64,000 nt of DNA. Source: Nicotiana tabacum (lineage: Eukaryota; Streptophyta; Magnoliopsida; Solanales; Solanaceae). Below the pieces are notes generated by a model that did not search any database, was not told the origin of the DNA, and was given only the letters and a program-made list of their open reading frames with translations. Of the stretch, positions 35,271-46,447 are shown piece by piece. The position numbers were made by a program, and so were the translations under genes. Every line of letters begins with the position of its first letter. The stretch's first letter is position 1. The DNA is taken from contig NC_134087.1 in NCBI RefSeq assembly GCF_000715075.1, forward strand, positions 189,317,276 through 189,381,275. The letters run 5' to 3'.

Positions 35271-35734
35271 TTTATCGGACCAAGTCCGTAGAAAGTGCTT
35301 GGCTCTTAGAGCTCCATTTTTAGCCAAATAAAAGTTTTAGCAAGAATAATGAACTTTCAATTAACTATTTTTTATCATTAGATACAAAGATTATTTATTT
35401 CAACTGTATAATATCTTGGGTCAAATTTGTAAAAAGTTTGGCTAAATCTATTATTTTTAGTTAAATAGTTTTTTTTAGCCTAATAGTGGAGTTCTAGTCA
35501 TCTTTTTACTAATTTGACTCGAAAAAAGTTATCTAAAAATTTATAAATTTGAGAAGGTAAAAGAATTTTTTATTTTTAAACATGCCAAGAGGAAAAAAGA
35601 ATCCATATGGCAGGTGCATGTATGTCATTTCCCTTTGGATAAGACTGTCCAGACCATCAAATATCCAGGTCAAAGGGTAATTAAAACTATAAATAATTTA
35701 TGTGTGCAACTAATAACTCGTGCTAAGTTTAGAG
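35271..35734. other. AT-rich sequence
   Basis: No gene or repeat recognised except a weak relative of the 33286 tandem unit around 35370. Confidence 0.45.
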
Positions 35735-35951
35735 AGTTTTTTTTAGTGAAAATAGCATGGGCTAGCCAGTTTTTGAAATGGTAATTGAAAAATAGTCGCG
35801 TTTGTAAAGTCATTGAAAAATAGCACTATTTGAGCTGGAACACAGGAAGTCCAAGCATAATATGCTGGATTATGTGAGAGTAAGGTCATGTCCTCGGGCG
35901 GGGCTGGGGGTGGGGTCCAGGGGTGGGAAGGGGGTAAGAAAGCCTCTAGGT

Positions 35952-36590
35952 TGCGAATTGGGTCTTGGAATATTGGGATGTTGACGGGGAAGTCTATAGA
36001 GTTAGGTAAGATTCTTCAGAAGAGGAAGATCAACATAGCATATGTTTAGGAGACTAGATGGAAGGGTACTAGGGCATATGATGTAGACGGGTTTAAACTA
36101 TGGTACTCAGGGAACGCTGAAGGTAAGAATGGGGTAGGTATTTTAGTTAACATGGATCTCAGGGAGCTTGTGGTTGAGGTTAGGAGGATAAATGACAGGT
36201 TGATGAGTATTAAGCTGGTAGTTGGTGTGTTTACTGTAAACGTGATTAGTGCATATGCTCCTCAGGTAGGTTTGAACCAGGAGGTCAAGAAGCAATTTTG
36301 GGATGATTTGGACGAGATGGTGCGTAGTATCCCGCATGCAGAGAAGTTGTTCAATGGCAGAGATTTCAATGGTCATATTGGGGCTAGTGCTGGGGTTATG
36401 ATGATATACATGGCAGGTACGATTTTGGGGATAGGAATGAGGGAGGTAATTCACTGATAGAGTTTGCTAGAGCTTTTGATTTGGTTATAGCTAACTCGAG
36501 TTTTCCAAAGAGGGAAGAGCACCTGTTCACTTTTCGAAATTTAATGGGCAAGACTCAGATTGATTATCTTCTCTGCAGGAAATGCGATAA
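35952..36590 (+). pseudogene. LINE endonuclease domain (broken)
   Basis: The frame reads GSWNIGMLTGKSIELGKIL, then INIAYV*ETRWKGTRAYDVDGF (TAG at about 36047 where QETRW is expected), then NVISAYAPQVGLN, and the catalytic block GRDFNGHIGAS (normally GGDFN). A frameshift after about 36390 moves the rest (FARAFDLVIANSSFPKREEH, KTQIDYLLCRKC) to another phase. These are the conserved blocks of APE-type LINE endonucleases, which nick target DNA. Confidence 0.85.
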
Positions 36591-37665
36591 AAGTTTGTGC
36601 ATGTCTGCAAGGTCATCCCGAGTGAGCACCTTACGACCCTACATAGGCTCCTAGTTATGGACCTGGAGATTAAGAAGAGTAGGAGGAAGAGGGTGGGGTG
36701 CAGACAACCTAAGATCAAGTGGGGTAACTTGACCAAGGATAAAGCTCAGGAGTTAGGGGAGAAGTTATTGGCTATGAGGGTCTGGACGAGTATGGGGGAC
36801 GCGTCTAGTATGTGGTCCATGACTGCGGATTGCATTAGGGTAGCTGATAGAGAGGTCTTAGGGGTCACGAAGGGCTTCTGGGGGTCATAAAGGGGACTGG
36901 TGGTGGAATGGAGAGGTTCAAGGTAAAGTGGAAGCTAAGAAAGCTGCTTATTTGAAGCTAGTAGAGAGTACAAACGAGGAGGAAAAAAGGACTTATCGGG
37001 AGTGTTACACAAAGGCGAGGAAAGAGGCAAAGTTAGCAGTTACGACAGCTAAGAATGCAGTGTTTGCTCATTTGTATGAGGAGCTCGAGGGCAAAGGCGA
37101 GGACAAGAGGTTATACCGGTTGACCAAGGTGAGGGAGAGGAAAGCCTGTGACTTAGACCAAGTCAAGTGCATCAAGGACGAGGATGGAAAAGTGTTAATG
37201 GACAAGGCACTCAGTAGGAGAAGGTGGCAGACATACTTCCATAAACTATTGAATGAGGAGAGGGATAGACATATTGTGCTAGGTGAGTTGGAGCACTCCG
37301 AGAGTCGGCGAGATTTTGGGTACTATAGGCGGATTACGACATACGAGGTGGAAGGGGCAATGCGTAAGATGTGCAGGGGTAGAGCAACGGGGCCAGACGA
37401 AATCCCGGTGAAATTCTGGAAGAGCGCGGGACGGGTAGGTTTAAAGTGGCTCACTGGGTTGTTTAATGTTATTTTTAAGACAAAGAAGATACCCGAAGAA
37501 TGGAGGTGGAGTACGATGGTTCTGCTTTACAAGAATAAGGGTAATATCCAGAATTGCAACAATTATAGGGGTATCAAGTTATCGAGTCACACTATAAAGG
37601 TTTGGGAGAGGGTAGTGGAGGCCAGGGTGAGGAGGTGCGTATCTATTTCCGAGAATCAGTTTTGA
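36591..37665 (+). pseudogene. LINE linker and RT N-terminal region (broken)
   Basis: A frame beginning near 36928 reads [34 protein letters not shown]. It continues through [37 protein letters not shown] and [25 protein letters not shown], the RT motifs 0-2 of RTE elements, and ends at TGA 37663-37665, where Gly is expected. The stretch 36597-36890 is in a shifted frame. Confidence 0.85.
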
Positions 37666-38780
37666 TTCATGCCGGGGCGTTCGACTACGGAAGCGATTCA
37701 TCTGGTAAGGAGATTAGTGGAGCAGTACATGGAGAGGAAGAAGAATTAGCATATGGTGTTTATTGACCTTGAGAAGGCATACAATAAAGTTCCGAGGAAG
37801 GTCCTGTGGAGGTGTTTGGAGGTTAGCGACATCCCGGTAGCGTACATTAGGGTAATTAAGGATATGTACAATGATGCTAAGACTCGGGTGAGGACTGTGG
37901 GTGGTGACTCGGAGCATTTCCCTATGGTGATGGGGTTGCACTAGGGATCGACTCTTAGCCCATTTTTGTTTGCCTTGGCGATGGATGTACTGTCGCGTCA
38001 CATCCAAGCGGAAGTGCCTTAGTGCATGCTATTTGCCGATGATATAGTGTTGATTGACGAGACGCGTAGAAGAGTTAACACGAAATTGGAGGTTTGGAGA
38101 TAGACTTTGGAGTCTAAAGGTTTCAAACTAAGTAGAACCAAGACAGAATACTTAGAGTGCAAATTCAGTGAGACCCATGATGCAGACATAGAGGTTAAGC
38201 TTGATGGTCAAGTTATTCCCAAGAGAGCGAGTTTTAAGTATCTTGGGTCTATTATCCAGGGTAACGGGGAGATTGACGAAGATGTCACACAACGCATTGG
38301 AGCGGGATGGATGAAGTGGAGGCTCGCTTCCGATGTTCTATGTGATAGGAATGTGCCGTTAAGATTTAAGGGTAAGTTTTATCGAGTGGTGGTTCGACCC
38401 GCTATGCTGTATGGGGCTGAGTGTTGGCTAGTCAAGAACTCCCACGTGCAGAAGATGAGAGTAGCAGAGATGAGGATGTTGAGATGGATATGTGGGTATA
38501 CCAGGCGAAATAGGATTAAGAATGAAGCTATCCGGGATAGAGTGAGAGTAGCTTCCGTGGAGGACAAGATGCAGGAGTCGCGACTGAGATGGTTCGGACA
38601 GGTTAGGAGAAGAAATATTAATGCCCATGTCAGAAGGTGTGAGAGGTTGGCTATGGAGAGTTTGAGAAGGGATCGAGATAGGACTAAGAAATACTGGGGA
38701 TAAGTGATTAGGCAGGACATGGCGTTGCTTCAGCTCACTGAGGACATGACCCATGATAGGAGAGTGTGAAAGTTGAGGAT
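37666..38780 (+). pseudogene. LINE reverse transcriptase, catalytic and C-terminal part (broken)
   Basis: After the TGA, the block FMPGRSTTEAIHLVRRLVEQY is followed by TAG, then motif [14 protein letters not shown] (37759-37797) and the SPFLFALAMDVL block. Motif C reads FADDIVLID (about 38034-38060), keeping both catalytic Asp. The C-terminus holds [26 protein letters not shown] and [14 protein letters not shown] codons at 37747, 37942, 38020 and 38101 (nearest codons) and TAA at 38701 break the frame. The domain would copy LINE RNA at the nicked target. Confidence 0.88.
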
Positions 38781-39133
38781 TAAGGTACAAGGTTAGTAGG
38801 TAGTTTATAGTGTTCATCGATAGGCTTAGTAGCATGCATGTCCCTTCATATTCTTAGATTTTTTTATTATGATATGTGATTTTGTTCGCCTCAGATATTA
38901 TATTCCCTGTTGTTGTTATTTGATACTACTTATCCTTTATCTCTCCCTGTTTTCTCTTCCATCTTTCTTCCTTCCTTTCTTCCCTCTTCTTCTTTTTGCC
39001 CTTCCTGAGCCGTGGTTCTATTGGAAACAACCTCTCTACCTGCATTAGGTAGGGGTAAGGTCTGCGTACAGACTACCCTCCCCAGACCCCACATGGTGGG
39101 ATCAAACTGGGTTTGTTGTTGTTGTTGTTGTTG
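38781..39133 (+). other. LINE 3' untranslated region and (GTT)n tail
   Basis: Contains 'acaacctctctacctgcattaggtagg' and 'gtctgcgtacagactaccc' blocks, then GTT repeats. The antisense fragment at 55958-56234 carries the same blocks, so they mark the family's 3' end. Confidence 0.8.
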
Positions 39134-39164
39134 TTATGGAGCTCCTACATATAAGCTTCCAGCT

Positions 39165-39856
39165 AGGGGTATTCATGGTTCGTTTTGGGCCGGTTTTTCC
39201 CTAAAAAGAAACCAAACCAAGTAAGTCGTTTTTTCAAATATTGGAACCAAACCAAACCAATTAAGTTGATTTTTTCTCGATTCGATTTTTGTCGGTTTTT
39301 GTCGGTTTTTCTGTTTTCAGTTATTTATCGGTTTTTTTCTTACATATGAGACATATACTACCAAACACATATCTGGGCGACTACATTTTCAACGTAACAC
39401 TATCAAATCAATTGCTCTTTGAGAAATCTATCATTTACCAAAATATATTGATGATAATTGAATTAAATAGTGATGAATAATTTAAGTTCTCAACTAAAAA
39501 TCGATTATTTTTAACATGAAATAAATTCTTGTATTTAGCGAAAGAAAACTATCAATCAAACTAGAATGTAAAGGCAAAGAATTAGATTATTAGAATTAGA
39601 AACTTTATATAAAAATATACACATATATATATATATATATATAGGTGTAATAATAAATTTGAATAACTACTTTTATAGTCGGTTTGGTTCGATTTTTTCG
39701 GTTATTTTTTGATTAAAACCAAAACCAACCCAAATTTGATCAGTTTTTAAAATTCAAAACCAAAATCAAACCAAACCTAAAAAGTACCAGTTTTTTTGGT
39801 CGGTTTGGTTCGGTTTTCGGTTTGGTTCGGTTTTTCGGATTTTTATGAACACCCTT
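39165..39856. mobile_element. Inverted-repeat element with 'ggttcggttt' termini
   Basis: The left end AGGGGTATTCATGGTTCG and right end (inverse AAGGGTGTTCATAAAAATCCG) form short terminal inverted repeats. Subterminal GGTTTGGTTCGG words on one side oppose CCAAACCAAACC on the other. It includes (AT)11 at about 39622-39643. Non-coding. Such elements are common plant MITEs; I could not resolve a target duplication. Confidence 0.6.
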
Positions 39857-40055
39857 ATTTCCAATATATTATGATGGAACTCCAGCACATTATGAAATTT
39901 CAGCACAACTGATAATCTCATATTTTTCGAATTTTAAGGGTGTATTGTTTCTAATTTTATCTTCATATGAAAGTGGCTAAATTTTAATTATTTTTAAAAT
40001 TATAGCTATTTTTCAATTACGAGATGTAACTTAGGATATTTTTAATTTCCCTTCC

Positions 40056-40287
40056 CTTTTTTAAGCTATTCTATCAAGGGCAAAGGGATTTGGGCTAGTA
40101 CTCATATTGTGGGCCGATGGCGTCTGTAATCTGAGGGCCTATTAACAACAAGTGTGGTTACTTGTTAGATGGCCTTGGTTGTGTAATGCTCCTTTTCATG
40201 GGCCTGATTTGATTTAATTTCTGGAAAATCATCGACCACAAAGGTATGCAGGTCCTTTCCCCCTCCTTCTGTAGTGAAATGCAATAC
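40056..40287. other. Spacer before the RNase H-like fragment
   Basis: No coding frame or repeat recognised. Confidence 0.4.
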
Positions 40288-40670
40288 GAATGGCGCTAGT
40301 AGTGATCTTATTTATGCACAAGCTAGTGAAATCCATGAGACTACAAATATTGAGGCAGAGGCTACGACAATTATGTAGGCTATAAAATATTTTGTTCTCC
40401 AGAATTTTACTTGAGTAATTGTGGAAATAGACTCATTGGTGATGAAGAACAATCCTGGAAGATATATGGGAGGTTCCTTTAATAAATATCCCACATTGTT
40501 GAGGTGATAAGCCAATTGAAAGGGAGCTGCCAATTTCAATTGCTTCATGTGTATTGAGAAGGCAATTCCTTAATAGATCATTTAGCCAATCAAGCTTTTT
40601 TATGTGTGGGAGATCTTGTGTATTCAGTCGTTGCCTTTTGGAGAGCTTTTTTCAGTATAGCAGGATTGTT
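40288..40670 (+). pseudogene. Decayed RNase H-like (RVT_3 type) coding fragment
   Basis: One phase reads NGASSDLIYAQASEIHETTN followed by IEAEATTIM*AIKYFV, then FT*VIVEIDSLVMKN. These match the AEA..A and V.ETDS blocks of plant RNase H-like domains found in LINE-type pol and related nuclear genes. After a frameshift the end reads LQLLHVY*EGNSLIDHLANQ followed by AFLCVGDLVYSVVAFW, the H-x(n)-EGN..ADHLAN block. Ile-Asp stands where Ala-Asp is usual. At least three stop codons and one frameshift. It is not part of the RTE element, which lacks RNase H; a fragment of another LINE is likely. Confidence 0.7.
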
Positions 40671-40869
40671 ACACAAATAGCCGGTCAGATTCAATGCTTA
40701 CTTTTTCTAGCCGGTATACATAGATTATATATTGATTATTCTTCTATTGCACATGAATTATGCATATGTTATATATCCGCGGGCTATTCTACGTTTAAGA
40801 GATTAGGTGAGCGGCTATTTGGGTTAATTCTTTTAAATTTGGACAAGAATCAATGTCTACCAAGTTTGT

Positions 40870-41100
40870 GAATAATAGAGTCTGATGGTTTTAGGACTTA
40901 AAACTGGGCCGGCCCAAATTCTAACAAAAATCAGAATCAAGATCCAAAATAATAAATACAAAACTGTACCGAAATACTTTGGTACGGTATTTAGTATACA
41001 CATTGATAAATCGAATACCGAAATATCGAACCGAAATTATTAAATTTCGAAGCGAACTACCGAATGCTCACTCCTACTTTATGGTCAGAATCCAAATCGT
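40870..41100. repeat. Possible MITE fragment ('ggtacggtattt' / 'ccgaaatatcgaaccg')
   Basis: A short segment holds CCGGCCCAAATT, CGAAATACTTTGGTACGG and TACCGAAATATCGAACCG words typical of common plant inverted-repeat MITEs. The ends are not clear. Confidence 0.35.
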
Positions 41101-41119
41101 GACATGTTTAAAGTATGAA

Positions 41120-41460
41120 AAAAAAAAGAGATAGAACATTTCAAAAATTCCTAATGTAAATTAAAAAAACATATTCCTAATATTTCTAAGATAAATAAAT
41201 AGAAAATAACTTTTTCGAGAAGGAATCAAATTGTTTTTAATTCCTAAAATCTATGATAAATAAAAGAGATCAGTGTATGTTCGAGAAGAGATAAAATTGA
41301 TTCAATTCAAAATTCCCTGACACAAATAAAAGTGAAAAATATCTTTTTAAGAAGGAACCAGTTGTCTTTCATTCGTAAACATACCTAAATATAAATTATA
41401 AAATAAAATATCTTTTCAAGAGGGAATAAAATTATCGTTAAAGTATGAAGATATATTTCT
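41120..41460. repeat. Imperfect AT-rich tandem repeat
   Basis: Four diverged units of roughly 85-105 bases share 'ttttcgagaaggaa.caaattg.tt..attcctaaa' and 'aaataaa'. No function visible. Confidence 0.5.
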
Positions 41461-41564
41461 AACAACATTCTGTGTTGGAAAATTGATCAACATTCTGTAT
41501 TTTAAGAAGAAAAAAAAAAGTTTTATGAAACTTGTACTCTAAAGCAAGCCTTTGAAATTAATCA

Positions 41565-41569
41565 TGTGA
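41565..41569. repeat. Target-site duplication (left) of element A
   Basis: TGTGA before the LTR; identical at 52432-52436. Confidence 0.9.
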
Positions 41570-44383
41570 TGTCACGATCCGAATTTTCCACCGTCAGGTC
41601 GTGATGGTGCCTAACTCTGAAATGCTAGGCAAACTAACAACTACGGTTTTAACACATTAGCAATTAACCCAAACAGAAATAAATAATAACTAAAGCTAAA
41701 TAGATATGAAGTGCGGAAGTGTTATAACAATTCAAAATAATCCAATACATGTCTACCCCAATGATCTGGTGTCACAATTCACAAACGTCTAAGAAGATCT
41801 ACAAATACTGGTTTGAAAGAATTACAACTGTTCTCAAAATGGAAAGAGACAGATAATCCAAAAGGGGGAAGGAGGACTCCAGGGTTTGCGGACGCCGGCA
41901 GATCTACCTTGGGTCTCCCGTGGACTGAAGGCAGAAACCTCAACACTACTCACGCGGTCCAGCACCGAAATCTATACAGAAAGTGCAGAGTGCAGTATCA
42001 GTACAACCGACCCCATGTACTGGTAAGTGTTGAGCCTAACCTTGGCGAAGTAGTGACGAGGCTAGGACACGACAACCATATAAATCTGTGCAGTTAAATC
42101 ATATACGAGAAACAATAATAACAAAAATTTAACAGATAAAGACGGGAAAGGGAAAGCATGTTGAGGGGGATATCAGATTATGGCAGTAATAAAGTAAAGA
42201 AGCAAGGTAAATATTGGACTTGAACCAACAAAAATGATAACACAATAATACGTGCACGGTATCACCTTTCGTGCTTTTACTCTCGTCCTCACTATAAAAT
42301 CAATAGAAATGATACGACATCACCCTTCGTGCATTAACTCTCTCATAATCTTGGTACGGCATCACCCTTCGTGCATTAACACTCACAGTAATAGGCACGA
42401 CATCACCCTTCGTGTTTTACACTCTTCCTCACCCAAACAATAGAAACAATAGCATCCCGGCAAGGGAATTAGCTATAATCAATCTCGTTTCAACAGTTAA
42501 CTTCAAAAAATAAGTCTCATCTTGAGTCAATACCCAACAATGATCAAATACCAAGAAAGTATCACAGGACTTGTTCAACATGGATAATCATCAATTTAAA
42601 CATGAACAGTACATAATAAGAGTCACAACAGTCACAATATAAGACACACTTACATGCTCGACACCAACATATAGATACTTATCACCACACCTATAAGTCG
42701 TACTCAATACTAACACGTAACAAATAAGACAACAACATCTATTCCCTCGAGCTAAGGTTAGACCAAATACTTACCTCGATTCTACGGCCAAAATCAAGCC
42801 TCAATTACCGTTTTTCCTTTGATTTACACTTTCAAATCGCCCGAATCTATGCATAATTAACTAATTAACATCAATTAATGCTAAATAAGCCAATTCTAAT
42901 GCATGAGTATAGATTTCCCAATGTTTTCCCAAAAAATCAAAAACTGACCCCGGGCCTGCTTGGTCAAAATTTAAAGTTCGAACCAAAATCCGACTACCCA
43001 TTCACTCACGAACCCAAATATGCAATTGGTTTCAAAATTTGACCCCAAATCGAGGTCTAAATCCCCAAATTAGTAAAATTCCCAATTCTCCTGAAATCCC
43101 TAATTTCTACCCTTAAAGAACAAGACTTAGGCCTAGAAATCAATGGGTGTTGATGGAATATGAAAGAAATGAGTTTGAGAACACAAGCCTATGATTTGGT
43201 GTTGAAATCCCTCTTCAAAAATCGCCTAAGGTCGAGTTCTATGGAAGAAAATATGAAATTTTGAGCAAATCCCGACTTAGGTTCTGTTTTAAAATCACTA
43301 GATAGGTCTTCTTCGTATTCGCGAGATGCCTGTCACGTTCGCAAAGCAGCGGTCCTATTAACCTTCGCGTTCGCGAGACACACTACGCGCTCGCGAGACA
43401 CACTATGTGTTCGCGAAGGTATGTCCCCCCGACCTTCGCGTTCGCGAGTCGCTTGCCGCGTTCGCGTAGTGTATCATTCCCCTCCCCCAGTTCCCATTCT
43501 TCGCCTTCGTGATAGACTCGTCGCGTTAGCGAAGGGTAATGCCCCCAACTCTTCGTGTTCACGACCAATGCCAAGCGTTCGAGTAGAAGGATTTCTCCTT
43601 CAGACCAAGCTACTCTTCGCGTTCGCGAGAGATCCTCCGCGTTCGCGAGAGAAGGATACATCTGAGCACCTGCAACAGCAAAACAACAGAAATCTCTAAG
43701 TCCAAAACACCCCGAAGCTTATCCGAAACTCACCCGAGCCCTCGGGGCTCCAAACCAAACATGCACACAAGTCTAAAAACATCATATGGACTTGCTCGTA
43801 CGATCAAATCACCAAAAAATACCTAGAACTACGAATTTAGCATCAAAATCAATGAAAATCTCAAGAACTCTTAAAGTTTCTATTTTCACAACCGAGGGTC
43901 CGAATCATGTCATATGAATTCCGTTTCTCACAAAATTTTACAAATATGACTTAAATACCATATTAATCTTGTACCGGGTTCCGGAACCAAAATACGGGCC
44001 CGGTACCAACAAGATATAAAGTTATTCAATTTCCAAAAACCATTATATTTTCAGTTAAATAATTTTCTTCAAAAATTTATTTCTCGGGCTAGGGACCTCA
44101 GAATTCAATTCCGGGCATATGCCCAAGTCCCATATTTTCCTACGGATCCTCCGGGACCGTCGGATCACGAGTTTGGGTCCGTTTACTGAAAATGTTGACC
44201 GAAGTCAACTTAATTCAATTTTAAAGGCAACATTTAGCATTTTTCTCAAAGTTTTACATAAAAGCTTTCCAGAAACGTGCCCGGACTGTGCACGCAAAAT
44301 AAGGATAAAGAAAATGAGGTTTTAAAGGCCTTAGAACCCCGAATTGGGTCCTAAAACATGAGATGACCTTTTGGGTCATCACA
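41570..44383 (-). repeat. Element A 3' LTR
   Basis: 2,814 bases. It contains four copies of a hairpin module (GCACG / CGTGC arms) at 42253-42415 and a block of CGCGTTCGCGA words at 43320-43650. Its plus-strand edges read TGTCACGATCC and GGGTCATCACA. Confidence 0.92.
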
Positions 44384-44399
44384 TTTGCTATCTCTAAAA
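44384..44399 (-). promoter_or_regulatory. Element A polypurine-like tract
   Basis: Minus strand AGAGATAGCAAA abuts TGTGATGACC, the LTR start. It is interrupted by T and C, so it is a weak tract. Confidence 0.5.
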
Positions 44400-44846
44400 C
44401 AACCGTTCATCCTCGAACGGACATAGAAAAGTACCTAAGTCGGTGAAAAGGTGGGGATATCGGCTCCGCATATCGGACTCAGACTCCCAAGTAGCTACCT
44501 CAATAGGCTGACCTCTCCACTGAACACGAACCGAAGGATAACTCTTCGATCTCATTTGACGAACCTGCCAGTCTAGAATAGCTACCGGCTCCTCCTAGTA
44601 GGTAAGATCCTTATCCAGCTGGACAGTGCTAAAGTCTAACATGTGGGATGGATCGTCGTGATACTTCCGAAGTATGGACACGTGAAATACTGGATGCACT
44701 ACTGATAAACCTGGTGGCAACGCAAGCTCGTAAGCCACCTCTCCCACTCTCCGAAGAATCTCAAAAGGACCAATGAACCTAGGGCTTAACTTGCCCTTCT
44801 TCCCAAATTTCATCACGCCCTTCATGGGTGACACCCAAAGCAACAC
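44400..44846 (-). pseudogene. Element A integrase C-terminus with chromodomain-like tail
   Basis: The frame KFGKKGKLSPRFIGPFEIL, then FHVSILRKYHDDPSHMLDFS, is the GPY/F-type integrase end. After TAG (CAG expected) in DLTY*EEPVAILDWQVRQ it continues to VRVQWRGQPIEVATWESESD, the aromatic/acidic pattern of a chromodomain. This part tethers integration to modified histones in chromoviruses. Confidence 0.85.
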
Positions 44847-45768
44847 TCACTCTCCGACCATGAATGCCACATCACGAACCTTACAGTCGGCATAACTCTT
44901 TTGCCTGGACTGAGTTGTACAAAGTCTATCCTGAATAATCTTAACCTTATTCAAAGCGTCCTGCACTAAATCTGTACCCAAAAACCGAGCCTCTTCCGGC
45001 TCAAACCATCCAACCGCCGACCGACACTGTCTACTATATAATGCCTCATAGGGTGCCATCTAGATGCTCGATTGATAACTGTTGTTGTAGGCAAACTCCG
45101 CTAATGGCAAGAGCTGATCCCAAGAACCTCCAAAGTCAATAACACATGCGCGGAGCATATCCTCCAAAATCTGAATAGTACGTTCGGATTGTCCGTCTGT
45201 CTGAGGATGAAATGTTGTGCTCAACTCGACCCACATACCTAACTCATGCTGAATTGCCCTCCAGAAATGCGAGGTAAACTGCATACCCCAATCAGAAATG
45301 ATAGACACGGGCGCACCATAAAGACAAATAATCTCCCGGATGTAGATCTCAGCTAATCGCTCTAAAGAATAGGAAACTGCTACATGAATGAAATGCGCTG
45401 ACTTGGTCAGCCTATCCACAATAACTCATACTGCATCAAACTTCCTCTAAGTCCGTGGAAGTCTAACAACGAAATCTATAGTGATACGCTCCCTACTTCC
45501 ACTTAGGAATCTCAATCTTCTAAAGCAAACAACTAGGTCTTTGATGCTCGTACTTTACCTGCTGACAATTCAAACACCGAGCTACATATGCAACAATATC
45601 CTTCTTCATCCTCCTCCACCAATAATGTTGTCGCAAGTCCTGATACATCTTAGCGACGTCCGAGTGAATAGAGTACCGGGAACTATGGGCCTACTCTAGA
45701 ATCAACTCACAAAGTGCATCCACATTAGGCACACAAATACAACCCTACATCTTCAAAACTCCATCATC
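44847..45768 (-). pseudogene. Element A integrase catalytic core (broken)
   Basis: Contains the H..H..C..C region (YVARCLNCQQVKYEHQRP), MDRLTKSAHFI, VSIISDWGMQFTSHFW and SERTIQILEDMLRA, giving the D-D-E positions. SDWG has Trp for the usual Arg of SDRG. Several TAG/TAA codons interrupt it, including one just before MAPYEALY at 45059. Confidence 0.88.
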
Positions 45769-46447
45769 TCATACTATAACCTGCTTGGCACCTCCGTGCC
45801 ACACTGTGTCTCTAAGGATAAACAAATGCGGTTCATCATACTGCTGATCTCTAATACGCTCAAATAAGGAAGAACGAGTGACTGTGCAAGCTAGAACACG
45901 GCTGGGCTCAGAAACATCCAGCCTCACGAACTGATTGGTTAAAGCCTGAACATCCAAAGCAAGCGGTCTCTTACCGACGGGAATATACGCAAGGCTGCCC
46001 ATACTGGCTAACTTCCTATTCAAAGCATCGTCCACTACATTGGCCTTCCCAGCATGACACAAGATGGTGATTTCATAGTCTTTCAATATCTCCAACCACC
46101 TCATCTGCCTTAAATTTAGCTCCTTCTGCTTGAACAAGTATTGCAAACTCTTGTGATCCGTGAACACCTCATACGACACACCATATAAATAATGCCTCCG
46201 AATCTTTAACACGTGAACAATGACTGCTAGCTCCAAATCATGAACTAGATAATTCTTCTCGTGGATCTTCAACTAACGCAAAACATATGCGATAACCTTG
46301 CCATTCTGCATCAACACTACACCAAGTCCGATACGAGATGCATCACAATATACTGTATATGGCCTTGAACCTGTGGGAAATACCAATACCGGTGTCGTAG
46401 TCAAAACAATCTTGAGCTCTTGAAATCTCGCCTCACACTCGTCCGAC
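45769..46447 (-). pseudogene. Element A RNase H (broken)
   Basis: The frame [20 protein letters not shown] continues through [40 protein letters not shown] and [10 protein letters not shown]. It includes the E, D (TDHKSL) and terminal D of the active site; Asn-Arg replaces the usual Ser-Arg at the end. The N-terminal YCDAS block is upstream at about 46330-46360. It degrades the RNA strand during reverse transcription. Confidence 0.88.

Larger units (their letters stand above)
35875..39133 (+). mobile_element. RTE-clade LINE, decayed
   Basis: A 3.26-kb non-LTR retrotransposon encodes an apurinic-type endonuclease followed by a reverse transcriptase. Its 3' end has the 'gtaaggtctgcgtacagac', 'ccctccccagacccc' blocks and a (GTT)n tail (39113-39133) as in Solanaceae RTE elements. 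TTATG at 35870-35874 and 39134-39138 is the target duplication. Stop codons, frameshifts and a damaged endonuclease leave it inactive. It is close to full length, as RTE elements are about 3.3 kb. Confidence 0.88.
35735..40055 (-). mobile_element. MITE copy 2 (inverted relative to copy 1), split by a LINE and another element
   Basis: Three pieces together match the reverse of 31043-31515: 35735-35874 ('aaaatagcatgggctagcc', 'aagcataatatgctgga'), 39139-39164 and 39857-40055 ('ggaactccagca', 'gtggctaaattttaatta'). The first gap is the LINE with TTATG duplications; the second is the element at 39165-39856. Confidence 0.65.

Noticed and set aside
42253..42415. Regularly spaced 20-base repeats resembling a CRISPR array (also 50296-50500, 58044-58266)
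   Set aside because: They lie in LTRs of a plant retrotransposon, the spacers are partly similar, and no cas-like gene exists.
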